From Desulfuromonadales bacterium (GTDB taxonomy: Bacteria > Desulfobacterota > Desulfuromonadia > Desulfuromonadales > BM103), in NCBI GenBank assembly GCA_014860225.1, contig JACZKE010000006.1, positions 33,870 through 97,869 of the forward strand: 64,000 nucleotides of DNA, read 5' to 3'. A model generated the notes under the pieces. The model was given only the letters and a program-made list of their open reading frames with translations. It ran no database searches and had not been told where the DNA came from. The position numbers and the translations under genes were made by a program. This document shows, piece by piece, positions 49,076 through 57,502 of the stretch (the stretch's first letter is position 1; every line of letters starts with the position of its first letter).

Positions 49076-50359
49076 ATGGCAGTTAATGACATTCTATGCA
49101 AGAATCAGCACATGCGACGATTCGCCAAAATTTATATTATCCTGTTTCTGATCGATGCCGGTCTCTCCCTGATCGCTGAACTGCTCGCAGCCACCTCCTC
49201 GCCCTTGCCGCTCGTTGCGGGGCTGCGCTATTCGGTGGCCTACGCAGTGATCATCCTTTCCATGGTGCTCTATGCCTGCCTGGGAATTGATCGGCGTCTG
49301 CCCAAACGGATTTTGCTGCCGCTGACTCTCTACGTCTTCTGGAATGCCCTGGCGATGTGGCCACTCTCGGGAATCATTGGTCGCGAGTCGCTCGGGCTGA
49401 TAGCGGCTGCCGGGCAACTTTTGCTCGGCGGGATCGCCTTGTTGCTGTTGCGCAGCCCTGATGGCGAGCCCCTGTTGAGCGGGAGCCAGGTGCGGACTCC
49501 GATGTTCAGCTGGCGAAACACCTTAAGCTTTAGCGCGATCAACCTGCTGTTGCTGCCCTTCGTCCTGGTCTATTCCGGCCTGGCCATGACCGGCGACTAC
49601 CTCGAGCGGCAGACCTCCGGTTTTATGCGGCTCAGCCCGGTCGGCATCTACATGAGCGAGCGCAGCTATCATCTCGATGAAAAGGTTATTCGCCTGGCGG
49701 CGATGATGCATATCGGCAGAGAGGATTATTACGAGGACCTGTCCGGGTCGATGTCGGTTGAAGAGACGATCATCCTTGCCGAGGGGGTGACTGATCGCGA
49801 CAAGCTCTTGAACAATCGATTCAACTACAGCAAGCTAGCCGGATTAATCGGCCTGAGTTCTCAGGAGACGATGAGGTTCAACGGTGACCTTGTTGATCTG
49901 GATCATTTAGAAGCGACGGGTCCGGACGCCGGCGAGCAGGGCAAGGTGGATATTGCCCTTGCGGATACTGATGTCAGCCAATTCGATCCGGAGACAATCG
50001 AGTTTCTCAATGAGCTCGGGCGCACTCTGTTCGGCGACATGCCGCTGGTTGAGGGCCTCGCCGAGTACAATGCCTGGGTGAGTGAGCAGATGACCCCGGA
50101 ATGGATTGCCGGGGTCATGAACGACATCCTAGACAAGCGCAACGCGGTGGTGATTGACAGTATGATGCGGAGTCTGGCGTACTATGACACCATCGTCATC
50201 CCTTGGGGGGCGATGCACATGCCGGCTATCGAGGCGGCTGTGCTTGAGCTGGGATTTGTGCCTGGCGCCGAGAGCGAACGGCTGAGTGTCGATTTTCGGG
50301 CGATTCCTTATGTGGAGTTGTGGCGGAAGTGGTCCGATAGTGGCGGCTTGAAAATGTGA
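49076..50359 (+). CDS. Membrane protein with C-terminal TraB/GumN-like domain
   Basis: A 427-residue protein. Residues about 10-175 hold five to six membrane helices. The remaining 250 residues resemble the TraB/GumN (Tiki-ChaN) domain, with MMHIGREDYYEDLSG, TIILAEGVTDRDKLL and VIPWGAMHMPAIEAAVLELG (the WGxxHxPxI-type motif). Relatives include metal-dependent peptidases and proteins of unknown role. A membrane-fused version is unusual. ATG 49076 (MAVNDILC) is chosen. The frame is open to 48821, but that part lies antisense to the regulator. No partner is evident. Confidence 0.65.
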   Translation: MAVNDILCKNQHMRRFAKIYIILFLIDAGLSLIAELLAATSSPLPLVAGLRYSVAYAVIILSMVLYACLGIDRRLPKRILLPLTLYVFWNALAMWPLSGIIGRESLGLIAAAGQLLLGGIALLLLRSPDGEPLLSGSQVRTPMFSWRNTLSFSAINLLLLPFVLVYSGLAMTGDYLERQTSGFMRLSPVGIYMSERSYHLDEKVIRLAAMMHIGREDYYEDLSGSMSVEETIILAEGVTDRDKLLNNRFNYSKLAGLIGLSSQETMRFNGDLVDLDHLEATGPDAGEQGKVDIALADTDVSQFDPETIEFLNELGRTLFGDMPLVEGLAEYNAWVSEQMTPEWIAGVMNDILDKRNAVVIDSMMRSLAYYDTIVIPWGAMHMPAIEAAVLELGFVPGAESERLSVDFRAIPYVELWRKWSDSGGLKM

Positions 50360-50533
50360 AACAAGCTTCTCCAAGTTTGTCGATAGGACGTGATGAATTC
50401 CGGCTTCCCGAAGAACAAAACAGGGTTCGCACGGATGCAAAGAGACATATTGTGGTTTTATCGACGGGTGTCTATGTTGATGAGGCCTGGTCGCTACATA
50501 GTTGCAACGTCTTTCGTGTGAAGGGAAAGTGAA

Positions 50534-51742
50534 ATGGAATCAATTCGTGAGTTGTTTCGCATTGGCACCGGTCCTTCAAGTAGCCATACTATGGCGCCAC
50601 GCAAGGCAGCAGAAACATTCTTGCAACGCCAGCCAAACGCAGCAAGATTTAGAGTCTCACTTTTTGGAAGTCTTGCCGCCACCGGGCGTGGTCACCTTAC
50701 AGATCAAGCACTCAATGAGATTTTTCATCCGCGGCCTCTCGAACTGGTCTGGAAACCGGATCAGGAGTTGCCGCTACATTCTAACGGGATGTTATTTGAA
50801 GCTTATTCGGAAAGGGGCACACTGTTAGCCAGCTGGAAAGTTTACAGTGTCGGTGGTGGTGCTCTTCAGGATGAATCGACAGAGAAAGCTGTTTGTAACA
50901 CTTATGGTTTGTCAACTTTAGAGGATATCCTCAATCGGTGCAAAGATACTGGCGAGTCTTTATGGGAATATGTCCTGGATTGTGAAGACGAGGGCTTTCT
51001 AGATTTTCTGAGTGAGGTGTGGGACGCAATGTCCAATTCGATCCAGCGAGGCTTGAATCGCGTCGGGATTCTGCCTGGTGGCCTGGGTGTCGGTCGCAAG
51101 GCGCACTCCTTTTACCGCAAAGCTTCTTTCTATGGTCCTCACCTTAAACTTAATGGCAAAATGTGGGCCTATGCTCTTGCGGTCTCGGAAGAGAATGCTT
51201 CAGGCGGCGTTATCGTTACTGCCCCGACTTGTGGTGCAAGCGGTGTTTTGCCGGCAGTATTGCGCTCCCTGGATGAAGTCCTTGAATGTGGGAGAGAGGA
51301 TATCCTGAGAGCTTTGGCAACAGCTGGTCTGGTCGGCAATCTAGTGAAACACAATGCTTCCATCTCCGGCGCGGAGGTGGGCTGTCAGGGAGAGGTCGGT
51401 ACGGCCTGTGCGATGGCTGCCGCAGCAGCGACACAATTGCATGGCGGGACAGTCGGACAAATCGAGTATGCTGCCGAGATGGGCGTGGAGCATCACCTGG
51501 GGTTAACCTGTGACCCGGTCAACGGGTTGGTGCAGATTCCGTGCATTGAGCGCAATGCCCATGCCGCGACCAGAGCTTTGAACTGCTGTCATTTTTCTCT
51601 TCTGGCTGGAGGTGAGCACATAATCACCTTTGATGAGATTACCACCGTCATGAAAGAGACCGGCCAGGCTCTGCCCTCCCTTTATCGAGAAACGGCCACG
51701 GGAGGCATCGCTCAGGCTTATCGACAGCGCAATAAAGGCTAA
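50534..51742 (+). CDS. sdaA: L-serine ammonia-lyase, iron-sulfur type
   Basis: A 402-residue single-chain enzyme that deaminates L-serine to pyruvate and ammonia using a [4Fe-4S] cluster. The N-terminal beta domain has IGTGPSSSHTMAP. The alpha domain has APTCGASGVLPAVL, HNASISGAEVGCQGEVG and LTCDPVNGLVQIPCIERN, which contains the cluster cysteines. It is shorter than E. coli SdaA because the beta domain is reduced. The ribosome site is GAAGGGAAAG. The convergent Lrp-type regulator overlaps its end by 4 nt. Confidence 0.92.
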   Translation: MESIRELFRIGTGPSSSHTMAPRKAAETFLQRQPNAARFRVSLFGSLAATGRGHLTDQALNEIFHPRPLELVWKPDQELPLHSNGMLFEAYSERGTLLASWKVYSVGGGALQDESTEKAVCNTYGLSTLEDILNRCKDTGESLWEYVLDCEDEGFLDFLSEVWDAMSNSIQRGLNRVGILPGGLGVGRKAHSFYRKASFYGPHLKLNGKMWAYALAVSEENASGGVIVTAPTCGASGVLPAVLRSLDEVLECGREDILRALATAGLVGNLVKHNASISGAEVGCQGEVGTACAMAAAAATQLHGGTVGQIEYAAEMGVEHHLGLTCDPVNGLVQIPCIERNAHAATRALNCCHFSLLAGGEHIITFDEITTVMKETGQALPSLYRETATGGIAQAYRQRNKG

Positions 51743-52209
51743 AAATCCTCGCTGGCTAAGACAGGAATAGTCAACCCCGTTTTGACATGATCAATGACAA
51801 CATTTGTTATGAAATGCTGAATGTTGGGGTTGTTGAAGAATACCCGCCTGGTGAAACCTTCGTAATCTTTCATGTCTATAGCTGTGAGAATGAGAATGAA
51901 ATCAGAACTCCCTGTCACATAGTAACATTGCATGACTTCAGGGAATGAAAGCATGACTTTCTTGAACCTGTCCAGATGCTCAGGTTGCTCATGCTCAAGT
52001 GAAACCTGTACGATCATGGTCATGCGTCGCCCAATGGCTTCAGGCGAGATCACCGCGATATCCGCGGCAATAATGCCATTTTCTCTGAATCGTTTCAAAC
52101 GCCTCTGGCACGCTGTTGGCGATAGTCCTACCATTTCACTCAGCTGTTCGTTGGTAAGGCGATTGTTTTGTTGAATGATATTGAGCAGCCTGGCGTCGAA
52201 TGTATCCAT
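51739..52209 (-). CDS. Lrp/AsnC family transcriptional regulator
   Basis: A 156-residue Lrp-type protein: N-terminal winged HTH (LLNIIQQNNRLTNEQLSEMV and SPTACQRRLKRFRENGII) and a C-terminal RAM effector domain (VMQCYYVTGSSDFILILTA). Such proteins bind amino acids as octamers. It lies between sdaA and the divergent M20-dpaL-M24 operon, so serine, diaminopropionate or a related amino acid is a plausible effector, by inference. GGGGTGACTT precedes the ATG. Confidence 0.92.
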   Translation of the reverse strand: MDTFDARLLNIIQQNNRLTNEQLSEMVGLSPTACQRRLKRFRENGIIAADIAVISPEAIGRRMTMIVQVSLEHEQPEHLDRFKKVMLSFPEVMQCYYVTGSSDFILILTAIDMKDYEGFTRRVFFNNPNIQHFITNVVIDHVKTGLTIPVLASEDF

Positions 52210-52458
52210 AAGTCACCCCACGAAATAAAATGTAATCTTTGCAAGACCCTAGCACTTAGCAGAAAATACACACAACCCCCACTTGATCCCTTCCTTAAGA
52301 GTAAAGACCCTGCTGTGCAAGCAATGTAAACATAGATGAATGCTGTATTTGTTTATACATTAATCGCCGTTATTAAACAATAATTGCGCGCCAATCTGCC
52401 TGATTGTGAAGAAAAAAACACAAAAATCAACCATCTTTGCAGAAAAAAATCGTCGATA

Positions 52459-52487
52459 TTGGGGTAGAGTTAAAACGCTGGTATAAA
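52459..52487 (+). promoter_or_regulatory. Candidate promoter of the M20-dpaL-M24 operon
   Basis: TTGGGG (52459-52464), 17-nt spacer, TATAAA (52482-52487), about 40 nt before the M20 start. It lies in the 316-nt AT-rich divergent region 52210-52525, which holds no gene and probably carries Lrp sites. Confidence 0.55.
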
Positions 52488-52525
52488 ATTTTGCTCGAAG
52501 CTCACTTTCAACCAGGATCAAGGAT

Positions 52526-53704
52526 ATGAATATTTCCACTTCTACGACCGCATATCTTCGGGAATTCATGATGCAGTGGCGTCACGATTTCCACGCTCAT
52601 CCGGAATTGGGTTCAAAGGAACATCGTACCTCCCGGGCCATCGTTGACTTGCTGCGGAAGGTCAACATGAAAGTTTTCCCAGGCATTGGCGGTACTGGTG
52701 TTGTCGGTGTCCTCAAGCGTGGTAACAGCAGTCGAAGCATAGGGCTTCGTGCCGATATGGACGCGATTGAGATCCGGGAAGCAAACAATTTTGACTATTG
52801 CTCAAGACATGAGGGGAAGATGCATGCCTGTGGGCATGATGGTCACATGGCAATGCTGCTTGGCGCCGCTCATCATCTGGCAAAGTCGGACTCCTTTGAC
52901 GGCATCGTCTATTTCATTTTTCAGCCTTGCGAGGAGGCCGGCCAAGGTGCGAAGGCAATGATGTCTGATGGTCTCTTTGAAAGATTTCCGGCCGACAATA
53001 TTTACGCCATACACAATATGCCATCACTTCCGGTTGGAAATTTTGCAGTCAGGTCTGGCCCGGTCATGGCTTGCGAGGATCACTTTGAGATACTCATTGA
53101 GGGCAAGGGGACCCATGCTGCTCTGCCGCATTTGGGCGTAGATCCCATCGTGGTCGGATCGGAAATTGTTATGGCATTGCAATCGATAGTTTCGCGGGCT
53201 CTTAACCCCGTTGAGAATGCCGTGGTTTCGGTAACGGAGTTCATCACCGATGGGGTCCGGAACGTCTTGCCGACTAAAATCATCCTCAGGGGCGACACTC
53301 GTTCGTTCGATACTGTTGTGCAGAAAGAGATCGAAACATCCATGGCCAGGATTGTTCACGGGATCAGTTCAGCCCATGGCGCAACCAGTAAATTTACATA
53401 CAGTCATGAGTTTGTAGCGACCATCAATACTTCCAACGAAGCATATATTGCTGCCGATGTGGCGCGTAAAGTCGTTGGTGAGAAAAATGTTTATTCGGAC
53501 TGCCCCCCCTTCATGACCTCGGAAGATTTTGGTTTCATGCTAGCGGCCAAGCCCGGGTGTTTTCTCTTTCTAGGCAACGGTTCAGAAGGCCCGGGGGGAT
53601 GTGGTCTTCACAACCCCGGATACGATTTCAACGATGACAACTTGACGATTGGGGCTGATTTCTGGGTTCATCTTGTCGAGGCGCAGCTATCAAAAAATTC
53701 ATAG
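52526..53704 (+). CDS. M20D family amidohydrolase
   Basis: A 392-residue zinc aminoacylase-type hydrolase. Metal-binding motifs are KMHACGHDGHMAM (Cys102, His104), PCEEAGQGAKAM (catalytic Glu pair) and YAIHNMPSLPVG. The C-terminal motif FMTSEDFGFML supplies the last ligand region. M20D enzymes remove N-acyl groups from amino acids or split amide conjugates. With a diaminopropionate ammonia-lyase next to it, an N-acylated diaminopropionate or serine derivative is a reasonable substrate guess. AAGGAT precedes the start. Confidence 0.9.
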   Translation: MNISTSTTAYLREFMMQWRHDFHAHPELGSKEHRTSRAIVDLLRKVNMKVFPGIGGTGVVGVLKRGNSSRSIGLRADMDAIEIREANNFDYCSRHEGKMHACGHDGHMAMLLGAAHHLAKSDSFDGIVYFIFQPCEEAGQGAKAMMSDGLFERFPADNIYAIHNMPSLPVGNFAVRSGPVMACEDHFEILIEGKGTHAALPHLGVDPIVVGSEIVMALQSIVSRALNPVENAVVSVTEFITDGVRNVLPTKIILRGDTRSFDTVVQKEIETSMARIVHGISSAHGATSKFTYSHEFVATINTSNEAYIAADVARKVVGEKNVYSDCPPFMTSEDFGFMLAAKPGCFLFLGNGSEGPGGCGLHNPGYDFNDDNLTIGADFWVHLVEAQLSKNS

Positions 53705-53719
53705 TGCAGGTGTGACGCA

Positions 53720-54982
53720 ATGATTGACGCTATTTTCGATAAAATTCAAGTCGACTATTTTCATAATCCCCATTCCAATCCCAAATCAACCTATCCCGAT
53801 CGCCTGCAAGAAGTTTTTGATACGGTTGCCAGCCAAAAGGCCATTGAGGAAATCTGTCGGTGGCCTGGTTATAGCACTACGCCATTGCTAAGCCTTGACG
53901 GTCTTGCACGGGAGCTTGGGATCGGCGGAGTTTACTACAAGGATGAGGGGGGGCGGTTTGGGCTTGGCAGTTTCAAATCTCTTGGCGGTGCTTACGAAGT
54001 CCTCTGTCTGTTGCAACGGGAGGTGTCCGGTCGAGTCGGCAGGGAGGTGAGTTTTGAAAATATCCGCAACGGCAATTACGCTGAAATCGTCAAAGAGATA
54101 ACTGTCGTTACGGCTACGGACGGTAACCATGGACGTTCTGTGGCCTGGGGGGCGCAACTTTTTGGCTGTCGCTGCGTGATTTATATTCATTCAGGAGTGA
54201 GTGCCAGACGCAAGACGGCTATGGAAGAGTTCGGCGCCAAGGTGGTGCGCATTAATGGCAACTATGATGAATCGGTTACCATGGCCGCTGAAGCTGCGGC
54301 TACCAACAACTGGTTCATCGTATCTGACACATCTTACGAGGGATACACTGACTTGCCGAAACATGTTATGGCCGGTTACACGGTTATGGCCGCTGAAATT
54401 GCCGGGCAACTGCCAAAAAACCTCGAACTCACTCACACGTTTGTACAGGGTGGGGTTGGCGGGCTGGCCGGGGCACTGTGTGGTTACCTGTGGCAAACTT
54501 TGGGTTCTGCACGACCCCGTTTTGTTGTCGTCGAGCCCAATCGCGCAGACTGCCTGTTTCAAAGTGCCAAAAATGGCAAGCCAACAGATATCAAGATTAC
54601 TGATGAAACGATCATGGCGGGTCTGTCTTGCGGGAAAGTTTCCTACCTGGGATGGCAGATTCTCAGCGATGGTGCCGATGATTTTATGACGATTCCCGAC
54701 GAACTGATTGCACCGGTTATGCGGCTTCTGGCGGAAGGCACATACTCGCCGGTGCCGGTTGTTGCAGGAGAATCAGCGGTTGCAGGGTTGGCTGCGCTGA
54801 TCGTGGCATGTCGGAATCCGGACTTGCGCAGTTCCCTTGGCCTGGACAAGCACAGTCGAATCCTGCTCATTGGTACTGAAGGGGCGACAGATCCGGACAT
54901 CTATCGATCAATTGTGGGGCGCACGGCAGAAGAGGTTCGTTCAAGCCTGAATCGGCATGAAGTTAGCGTCCGACTTTCTTAG
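53720..54982 (+). CDS. dpaL: Diaminopropionate ammonia-lyase
   Basis: A 420-residue PLP fold-type II enzyme that converts 2,3-diaminopropionate to pyruvate and two ammonia. It matches YgeX/DpaL: FGLGSFKSLGGAYE with PLP lysine Lys86, TATDGNHGRSVAWGA with Asp134 (general base for the D-isomer) and THTFVQGGVGGLAGA (phosphate-binding). In E. coli ygeX is likewise beside the M20 gene ygeY. It starts 15 nt after the M20 gene and is co-transcribed. A threonine dehydratase identity is less likely because of the FGLGSFK and DGNHGR context. Confidence 0.9.
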   Translation: MIDAIFDKIQVDYFHNPHSNPKSTYPDRLQEVFDTVASQKAIEEICRWPGYSTTPLLSLDGLARELGIGGVYYKDEGGRFGLGSFKSLGGAYEVLCLLQREVSGRVGREVSFENIRNGNYAEIVKEITVVTATDGNHGRSVAWGAQLFGCRCVIYIHSGVSARRKTAMEEFGAKVVRINGNYDESVTMAAEAAATNNWFIVSDTSYEGYTDLPKHVMAGYTVMAAEIAGQLPKNLELTHTFVQGGVGGLAGALCGYLWQTLGSARPRFVVVEPNRADCLFQSAKNGKPTDIKITDETIMAGLSCGKVSYLGWQILSDGADDFMTIPDELIAPVMRLLAEGTYSPVPVVAGESAVAGLAALIVACRNPDLRSSLGLDKHSRILLIGTEGATDPDIYRSIVGRTAEEVRSSLNRHEVSVRLS

Positions 54983-54992
54983 AGGGATAATT

Positions 54993-56168
54993 ATGCAGAA
55001 AATTCCAGCACGCGGGTTCTCCAAAGCTGAATTTACAAGACGTACAGAACGTGCGCAAAGGTTAATGCGGGAACAGGAAATAGACGCACTGCTTTTTACA
55101 ACTGAACCCAATGTTCGCTATTTTTCAGGGTTTTACACGCAGTTCTGGGAAAGCCCGACTCGCCCCTGGTTTCTTGTCGTTCCATCCACGGGCATCCCGA
55201 TTGCGGTCATTCCGGAAATAGGACTCAGCGGCATGGCCACAACCTGGATCGAAGATATACGCACATGGCCTGCTCCACGTCCAGAAGATGACGGTATTTC
55301 ACTGGTTGCAGAGGTTCTCAGAGCCACAACCACCCGTTTTAGCCGAGTAGGTGTTACCCTGGGACACGAAAGTCACCTTCGTCTGCCGGCGGGGGACTTC
55401 CAGAAATTGACTGGCATGATCAGTTCGACAGAAATAGTTGATTCGACCCCGCTAATTCGCAGTTTGAGAAACATCAAGTCGGCCGAGGAGATCGAAAAAA
55501 TCAGTTATGTCTGTGAATTGACTTCTGCAGCGTTTGAGGCCTTGCCAGATTCTCTTCGGGTTGGTGAGACAGAACGGGAGAACTGCAAGAGGTTTCGTAT
55601 CGATCTTCTCAACCGAGGTGCCGATAATTCTCCCTATCTGATTTCAGGGTCGGGACCAGATGGTTATGACAGCATCATTATGGGGCCAACAGAGCGGGTT
55701 CTCACCAGTGGAGACGTCCTTATCATAGATACCGGAACAATCTTTGACGGGTATTTTACTGATTTCGATCGTAATTTTGCTTTTGGCCAACCCACCAGCG
55801 AAGTATGCCGCGCCTATGATGTTGTCTATGCAGCCACGGAGGCAGGCTTTAAGGCCGCACGACCGGGTGCGACGACTTCTGATCTGTGGAGAGACATGTG
55901 GTCTGTATTAGAGGCCGGTGGTGCTCTGGGCAACGATGTCGGGCGGATGGGCCATGGCCTCGGCATGCAATTGACGGAGTGGCCCTCCAATACGCCTACT
56001 GACAACACTTTGCTTGAAGCGGGCATGGTTATAACGCTCGAGCCCGGCATGACCTTCGCCCCGGGTAAACAGATGGTACATGAAGAGAACCTTCTTATCA
56101 CTGAAGATGGTGCAAAAATGCTGACACGACGCGCCCCGGCCGAAATACCGGTCATAGATATAAGTTAG
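54993..56168 (+). CDS. M24 family metallopeptidase (Xaa-Pro peptidase-like)
   Basis: A 391-residue creatinase/prolidase-fold hydrolase with an N-terminal creatinase-like domain (RYFSGFYTQFWESPTRPWF) and a pita-bread catalytic domain. Metal ligands are visible in IIDTGTIFDGYFTDFDRNF (two Asp), GRMGHGLGMQL (His), ITLEPGMTF (Glu) and HEENLLIT (Glu). The same fold includes Xaa-Pro aminopeptidases and ectoine hydrolase. ATG 54993 follows AGAGGGATAAT, 10 nt after dpaL. It completes an amidohydrolase/lyase/peptidase operon. Confidence 0.88.
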   Translation: MQKIPARGFSKAEFTRRTERAQRLMREQEIDALLFTTEPNVRYFSGFYTQFWESPTRPWFLVVPSTGIPIAVIPEIGLSGMATTWIEDIRTWPAPRPEDDGISLVAEVLRATTTRFSRVGVTLGHESHLRLPAGDFQKLTGMISSTEIVDSTPLIRSLRNIKSAEEIEKISYVCELTSAAFEALPDSLRVGETERENCKRFRIDLLNRGADNSPYLISGSGPDGYDSIIMGPTERVLTSGDVLIIDTGTIFDGYFTDFDRNFAFGQPTSEVCRAYDVVYAATEAGFKAARPGATTSDLWRDMWSVLEAGGALGNDVGRMGHGLGMQLTEWPSNTPTDNTLLEAGMVITLEPGMTFAPGKQMVHEENLLITEDGAKMLTRRAPAEIPVIDIS

Positions 56169-56180
56169 GAGAAGGCATTA

Positions 56181-57496
56181 GTGTCCCAACGTTGGGCAGT
56201 CACTGAGTCGTAATAGCCCGCAAATTCTAGGAGAAATAGGCATCGTGCCATTTAACGACTTGAACTTTTTCCGGCGGACCAGCCATCTTCGTACAACAAT
56301 GTGCGGAGGGCTGAACTATGTACACCGGCAAACTCGTTTTCTCCCAGGTAATGGAGCATCTTCCGCTCCACGTTTTTCATCAATGTGTCAATCGTTACAA
56401 TGGCAACTTCAAGGTCAAGGAGTTCACCTGTCTCGACCAATATCTCTGTATGGCCTTCGCCCAGTTGACTTATCGCGAGAGCTTGAGGGATATCGAAGCC
56501 TGTCTCCGTGCTCAGAAGAACAAACTCTATCACATGGGAATCCGTTCTTCCGTTTCTCGCAACAACTTGTCAAACGCCAACAAAGTCCGCGACTGGCGCA
56601 TCTACGCCGAGCTCGCTCATTCTCTCATCCTGACTGCTCGCAAACTCTATGTGAACGACAGTTTCGGTCTGGAGTTGGAGAACACTGTTTACGCCCTGGA
56701 TGCTACAACCATAGACCTATGTCTCTCCATGTTCCCTTGGGCCAACTTCCGGAAGAACAAGGGAGCCATCAAGCTCCATACCCTGCTGGACCTGCGGGGC
56801 AGCATTCCGACCTTCATCCACATCTCCGATGGCAAACTCCACGAGGTCAACACTCTGGACATCTTGCCGCTGGAAGCCGGAGCTTTCTATGTCATGGATC
56901 GAGGCTATCTGGATTTCGCTCGCCTGTACACGATCTCACAGGCATGCGCCTTCTTCGTGATCCGAGCCAAATCCAATCTCAAGTGTCGACGGGTTTATTC
57001 CCATCAGGTAGACAAAACCACTGGCCTGATCTGCGATCAGTCGGTCATGCTCACCGGGTTCTACCAAGCCAAGGGCTACCCGGACAAACTACGCCGAGTG
57101 AAATATTACGATGCCGAAACCGACAAAACGTTTGTGTTCCTGACCAACAACTTCGCCCTGCCAGCCATGACCATTGCCGACTTATACCGATGCCGATGGC
57201 AGGTGGAGCTGTTCTTCAAATGGCTCAAACAAAACCTGCGAATCAAAACTTTCTATGGTACCTCGGAAAACGCGGTCAAAGCCCAAATCTGGATAGCTGT
57301 TTCAGTCTATCTGCTCGTTGCAATCATGAAAAAACGGCTCAAAATAGAGGCCAGTCTCTACACAATTCTACAGGTCTTGAGTATAACTATTTTTGAACGA
57401 ATGCCCTTATTACAGGCACTTGTAGAACAGGACGACACAACCGAAACTGACAGAAACAATAACCAACTGATATTATTCAGCTAAACGTTGGGACAC
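56181..57496 (+). mobile_element. IS4-family insertion sequence, apparently complete
   Basis: About 1316 bp bounded by GTGTCCCAACGTT (from 56181) and AACGTTGGGACAC (to 57496), which are perfect inverted repeats. It holds one intact transposase gene. No target-site duplication is evident: the flanks ...GGCATTA and TTGTGGC... differ. The right end lies 6 bp from the gmd stop codon. It separates the amino acid operon from the polysaccharide genes. Confidence 0.88.
56318..57484 (+). CDS. IS4-family transposase
   Basis: A 388-residue DDE transposase. The catalytic residues lie in YALDATTIDL (first Asp), YVMDRGYLDFARLY (second Asp) and LYRCRWQVELFFKWLKQ, which contains the Y-(2)-R-(3)-E-(6)-K signature of IS4 with the catalytic Glu. 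An N-terminal DUF4372-like part (EFTCLDQYLCMAFAQLTYRE) is typical of this subgroup. The reading frame is intact. GGAGGGCTGAACT precedes the ATG. A 383-codon overlapping frame in this element is an out-of-phase shadow. Confidence 0.93.
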   Translation: MYTGKLVFSQVMEHLPLHVFHQCVNRYNGNFKVKEFTCLDQYLCMAFAQLTYRESLRDIEACLRAQKNKLYHMGIRSSVSRNNLSNANKVRDWRIYAELAHSLILTARKLYVNDSFGLELENTVYALDATTIDLCLSMFPWANFRKNKGAIKLHTLLDLRGSIPTFIHISDGKLHEVNTLDILPLEAGAFYVMDRGYLDFARLYTISQACAFFVIRAKSNLKCRRVYSHQVDKTTGLICDQSVMLTGFYQAKGYPDKLRRVKYYDAETDKTFVFLTNNFALPAMTIADLYRCRWQVELFFKWLKQNLRIKTFYGTSENAVKAQIWIAVSVYLLVAIMKKRLKIEASLYTILQVLSITIFERMPLLQALVEQDDTTETDRNNNQLILFS

Positions 57497-57502
57497 TTGT
57501 GG

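Noticed and set aside
50534..56168. Ectoine degradation cluster
   Set aside because: An M24 hydrolase, an Lrp-type regulator and a PLP lyase are present, but the DoeB-type deacetylase and the transaminase/dehydrogenase of that pathway are absent, and the PLP enzyme matches diaminopropionate ammonia-lyase.
56245..57396. A 383-codon open frame overlapping the IS transposase
   Set aside because: It is out of phase with the intact DDE transposase and reads as a Ser/Arg/His-rich shadow without motifs.
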